A stretch of 9,238 nucleotides of DNA from a bacterium (GTDB lineage Bacteria > JAMCPX01): positions 1 to 9,238 of the forward strand of contig JAJYJX010000103.1 in the NCBI GenBank assembly GCA_021789095.1, in the 5' to 3' direction. The position numbers and the translations under genes are program-made. The number at the start of each line of letters is the position of its first letter. The first letter of the stretch is position 1. The notes under the pieces are model-generated. The model did not search any database. It was not told the DNA's origin and saw nothing but the letters and a program-made list of their open reading frames with translations. This document shows positions 6,554 through 9,238 of this stretch, piece by piece.

Positions 6554-7754
6554 AAAATTCGGTGGTACATCTGTTGGCGACATAGACAAGATTAAGAATG
6601 TGGCTAGGAAGGTGGCGAAGGCAAAGGACAAAGGTGACGACATTATAGTGGTTGTATCCGCAATGGCAGGCGAAACAAACAAACTTGTTGATTACACCAA
6701 CAAGACGGCGGAGATACCAAACTTAAGGGAGTACGATGTTGTTGTTTCTACAGGGGAGCAGGTAACGATCGGACTGTTAGCCATTGCCCTGAATGCAATG
6801 GGCTACAAAGCCATGTCTTTTCTGGGCTTTCAGATACCCATAGTAACGGATTCTGCGTTTTCAAAGAGCCGTATAATAAAAATAGAACAGGACAGGATAA
6901 AGAAGGCGCTGAAAGAAGGTTATATCGTTGTAGTCGCCGGCTTCCAGGGTATCGATGAGAAAGGAAATATCACAACGCTCGGCAGGGGCGGGTCTGACAC
7001 CACGGCAGTTGCACTGGCTGCTGCGTTGAAGGCCGACGTATGCGACATATACACGGATGTCGACGGTGTATACACAACGGACCCGAATATAGTGCCTGAG
7101 GCAAGAAGGCTCGACAGGATCTCCTATGAGGAAATGCTCGAACTGGCAAGTCTCGGGGCAAAGGTACTGCAGACGAGATCCGTGGAATTTGCAATGAAGT
7201 ACAAGGTTCCTGTAATGGTAAAATCTACCTTCACGGAAAGTGGAGGAACATTGGTAACGGAGGATAAAGATATGGAAGAAGCAGTTGTTTCCGGTATAGC
7301 GTATGACAAAAATGAGGCAAAAATTACACTGGTAAAGATACCCGATAAACCGGGTATTGCAGCAAAGCTCTTTAAACCTTTGACGGATGCAAACATCAAC
7401 GTGGACATGATCGTCCAGAATATAAGTACAGAGGGCAACACAGACCTGACATTCACTGTGGCAAAGAGTGACTTCAAGCGCGCGATCGAGATAGTAAAAG
7501 ACATTGCGAAAGAGATCGATGCACAAAACGTAATATCGGATCAGAGCATCGCCAAAGTTTCAATCATAGGCGCCGGCATGAGAAGCCATGCAGGTGTTGC
7601 GCAGAAAATGTTTTCATCCCTTGCAAAGGAGAACATAAACATCGTGATGATAAGCACGTCCGAGATAAAAATATCGTGCGTAATAGAGGCAAAGTACACA
7701 GAGCTTGCAGTAAGGGTGCTGCACGAGGCATTTGGACTGGACAAGGCAAAGTGA
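6537..7754 (+). CDS. lysC: aspartate kinase
   Basis: Aspartokinase makes aspartyl phosphate from aspartate and ATP, the first step to lysine, diaminopimelate, threonine, methionine and isoleucine. The 405-residue length is that of the monofunctional LysC type, with no fused homoserine dehydrogenase. The catalytic domain (about 1-240) has KFGGTSV (7-13), STGEQ (71-75), GRGGSDTTA (149-157) and [12 protein letters not shown] (172-183). The C-terminal part (about 260-405) has two ACT domains for feedback control, including [10 protein letters not shown] (291-300) and [13 protein letters not shown] (371-383). Which amino acid inhibits it cannot be told from sequence by eye. AGAGAGG eight bases before the ATG is its ribosome binding site, and the start overlaps tsaE by 17 bases. 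A second start for a separate regulatory subunit is likely within the gene. Confidence 0.97.
   Translation: MALVVKKFGGTSVGDIDKIKNVARKVAKAKDKGDDIIVVVSAMAGETNKLVDYTNKTAEIPNLREYDVVVSTGEQVTIGLLAIALNAMGYKAMSFLGFQIPIVTDSAFSKSRIIKIEQDRIKKALKEGYIVVVAGFQGIDEKGNITTLGRGGSDTTAVALAAALKADVCDIYTDVDGVYTTDPNIVPEARRLDRISYEEMLELASLGAKVLQTRSVEFAMKYKVPVMVKSTFTESGGTLVTEDKDMEEAVVSGIAYDKNEAKITLVKIPDKPGIAAKLFKPLTDANINVDMIVQNISTEGNTDLTFTVAKSDFKRAIEIVKDIAKEIDAQNVISDQSIAKVSIIGAGMRSHAGVAQKMFSSLAKENINIVMISTSEIKISCVIEAKYTELAVRVLHEAFGLDKAK
7272..7754 (+). CDS. possible separate beta subunit of aspartate kinase from an internal start
   Basis: GGAGGA at 7259-7264 lies seven bases before ATG 7272, which is Met246 of LysC and in the same frame. 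Translation from here would give a 160-residue protein made only of the linker and two ACT domains. In Bacillus subtilis aspartokinase II and Corynebacterium the beta subunit arises in just this way and gives an alpha2-beta2 enzyme; the B. subtilis start is at about the same residue. The site is seen directly, but its use here is inference. Confidence 0.55.
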   Translation: MEEAVVSGIAYDKNEAKITLVKIPDKPGIAAKLFKPLTDANINVDMIVQNISTEGNTDLTFTVAKSDFKRAIEIVKDIAKEIDAQNVISDQSIAKVSIIGAGMRSHAGVAQKMFSSLAKENINIVMISTSEIKISCVIEAKYTELAVRVLHEAFGLDKAK

Positions 7755-7773
7755 TCCTGCCCGGGGACTCTCC

Positions 7774-9238
7774 ATGGCTTTAAAAAAAATCGAGATCTAT
7801 GACACTGTCCTGAGGGACGGCTCGCAGTCTGAACGGGTGAACTTCTCGGTGGAAGACAAGCTCAGGATACTCAGAGCACTCGATGATATAGGCTTTGATT
7901 ATGTTGAAGGCGGCTGGCCGGGTTCAAATCCGAGGGACGTCGACTTTTTTAAAAAGGCTTCAAAGATCAAAATAAAGAAAACAAGATTGACGGCATTCGG
8001 GAGCACAAGGAAAAAGGGCACACGTGCAGACGCCGATCAAAACCTTAAAGCAATAGTAGAGTCAGGCGTACGATATGCCACCATCTTCGGGAAAAGCTGG
8101 GACTTGCATGTAAGGGAAGCCCTGCGCATATCCCTGGAGGAGAACGTCGAACTGATATTCGATTCTGTACAGTTCCTGAAAAAGCACATGGACGGAGTTG
8201 TTTACGATGCCGAACACTTCTTTGACGGATACAAGAACAACAAGGGATATGCGATCAAAACACTGTTATCAGCACAGCAGGGAGGTACCGACAGGATAGT
8301 GCTTTGTGACACAAACGGCGGTACGATGCCGTGGGAACTTGAAACAATCATAGAGGACGTAAAACATTTCATAAAAGCTGACAAACTCGGAGTCCACCTG
8401 CACAACGATTCGGATACCGCTGTTTCGGGAACAATCCTTGCCGTTCGGCACGGAATCAACCACGTACAGGGAACGATCAACGGGTACGGCGAGCGCTGCG
8501 GAAATGCAAACCTGTGCTCGATCATACCAACGCTTGCATTAAAAATGGGTTACAATGCGCTCGGCCCTAACCTCAAGAGGCTCAGGAAGGTTTCAAGGCT
8601 TGTTGATGAACTTGCAAACCTGCCTCCAAATCAGTACCTGCCTTATGTAGGCGACAGCGCCTTCGCACATAAGGCAGGCGTGCATGTCAGTGCCATTGTA
8701 AAGAACCCGAAAACGTACGAGCACATAGATCCTTCGCTGGTAGGCAACAAGAGACGGATATTGGTTTCTGATCTGTCCGGCAGGGCAAACGTGTTAATGA
8801 AGTCACAGGAACTCGGGATAAAGTTTGAAAATGACGAGGACGCCTCTCGCATTGTCAAGGCGATAAAAGAGCTTGAGAATAAGGGCTATGAATACGAGGG
8901 GGCAGAGGCATCCTTTGAACTGCTCATAAACAAGTCTCTGCACCGGCACAAAAAATTTTTCAAGCTTGTGGGATTCAGGGTCATAGACGAGAAGAGAAAG
9001 GAAGACGAACCTCCGATAGCAGAGGCAACCATTATGCTGGAGGTGGACGGCAAGCTTGAACATACTGCCGCAATGGGAAACGGACCTGTAAACGCACTGG
9101 ACAATGCCCTGAGAAAGGCCCTTGAAAAATTCTATCCGGAACTGGAGAACATACAATTGCTTGACTTTAAGGTCAGGGTCATTTCGTCCGGTGAGGGAAC
9201 TGCGGCTTCCGTGCGGGTGCTTATAGAATCAGGCGACG
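7774..9238 (+). CDS. cimA: (R)-citramalate synthase, cut by window end
   Basis: CimA condenses pyruvate and acetyl-CoA to (R)-citramalate, which the leucine enzymes turn into 2-oxobutanoate for isoleucine without using threonine. The frame is open for 488 codons from the ATG to the window end. The family is about 520-540 residues, so only a short tail is missing. The DRE-TIM barrel (about 1-280) shows YDTVLRDGSQ (9-18, with Arg14/Asp15), GGWPGSNP (46-53), the metal motif HLHND (208-212) and GYGERCGNAN (237-246). AHKAGVHVSA (298-306 region) marks the linker, and the C-terminal regulatory domain (about 390 on) has GNGPVNALDNALR (435-447). The WPGSNPRD region and overall length favour the CimA type over isopropylmalate or homocitrate synthase. 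It starts 19 bases after lysC with only a weak GGGGA ribosome binding site. Confidence 0.93.
   Translation, partial: MALKKIEIYDTVLRDGSQSERVNFSVEDKLRILRALDDIGFDYVEGGWPGSNPRDVDFFKKASKIKIKKTRLTAFGSTRKKGTRADADQNLKAIVESGVRYATIFGKSWDLHVREALRISLEENVELIFDSVQFLKKHMDGVVYDAEHFFDGYKNNKGYAIKTLLSAQQGGTDRIVLCDTNGGTMPWELETIIEDVKHFIKADKLGVHLHNDSDTAVSGTILAVRHGINHVQGTINGYGERCGNANLCSIIPTLALKMGYNALGPNLKRLRKVSRLVDELANLPPNQYLPYVGDSAFAHKAGVHVSAIVKNPKTYEHIDPSLVGNKRRILVSDLSGRANVLMKSQELGIKFENDEDASRIVKAIKELENKGYEYEGAEASFELLINKSLHRHKKFFKLVGFRVIDEKRKEDEPPIAEATIMLEVDGKLEHTAAMGNGPVNALDNALRKALEKFYPELENIQLLDFKVRVISSGEGTAASVRVLIESGD

Noticed and set aside
6861-7526. 221-codon open frame on the minus strand inside lysC
   Set aside because: It is fully antisense to a clear aspartokinase, its translation is rich in Cys, Tyr and Arg with no known motif, and it has no sensible start context. 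It is a shadow of lysC codon use.
8202-9156. Several minus-strand open frames opposite cimA
   Set aside because: All lie within the continuous citramalate synthase frame, which keeps its motifs throughout. None shows a domain or a good start.

Overview
The window is dense bacterial chromosome, with no rRNA, tRNA, CRISPR array, transposase or phage gene that I can recognise. Base composition is moderate, and nothing in it points to recent transfer. A small protein resembling the MXAN_5187 family, a tsaE-lysC-cimA cluster and a HEAT-repeat/two-component cluster together suggest a Gram-negative, probably anaerobic, deltaproteobacterium (Desulfobacterota). That placement is inference from gene content, not from a marker gene.

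Two divergent transcription units meet near position 5413-5510. Leftwards (minus strand) run an HU-family DNA-binding protein with a good sigma70 promoter and a Rho-independent terminator, a membrane sensor histidine kinase, an overlapping response regulator with an HD-GYP output domain, a P1-family (DmpA/NylC-like) self-processing hydrolase, and a small HEAT-repeat protein. The last four are packed with overlaps or gaps of 3-4 bases, so they look like one operon. The kinase starts about ten bases after the HU terminator, which leaves no room for its own promoter in that gap.

Rightwards (plus strand) run a 174-residue protein of poorly known function, tsaE (tRNA t6A synthesis), lysC (aspartokinase, with a strong internal ribosome binding site for a separate regulatory subunit) and cimA ((R)-citramalate synthase, cut by the window end after 488 codons). 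These are also tightly packed.

Functionally, the left side is a signalling module. A six-helix membrane kinase with a GAF domain should phosphorylate a regulator predicted to degrade cyclic di-GMP. A peptidase-like hydrolase and a repeat scaffold protein are co-transcribed with it, with no known role there. The right side joins amino-acid supply (aspartate family, and isoleucine through citramalate) to a tRNA modification that consumes threonine. The least ordinary points are the P1 hydrolase and HEAT protein in a cyclic-di-GMP operon, the terminator placed directly before the kinase start, and the little-studied leading gene of the right-hand operon. I see no clear sign of a wholly new defence or mobile system.
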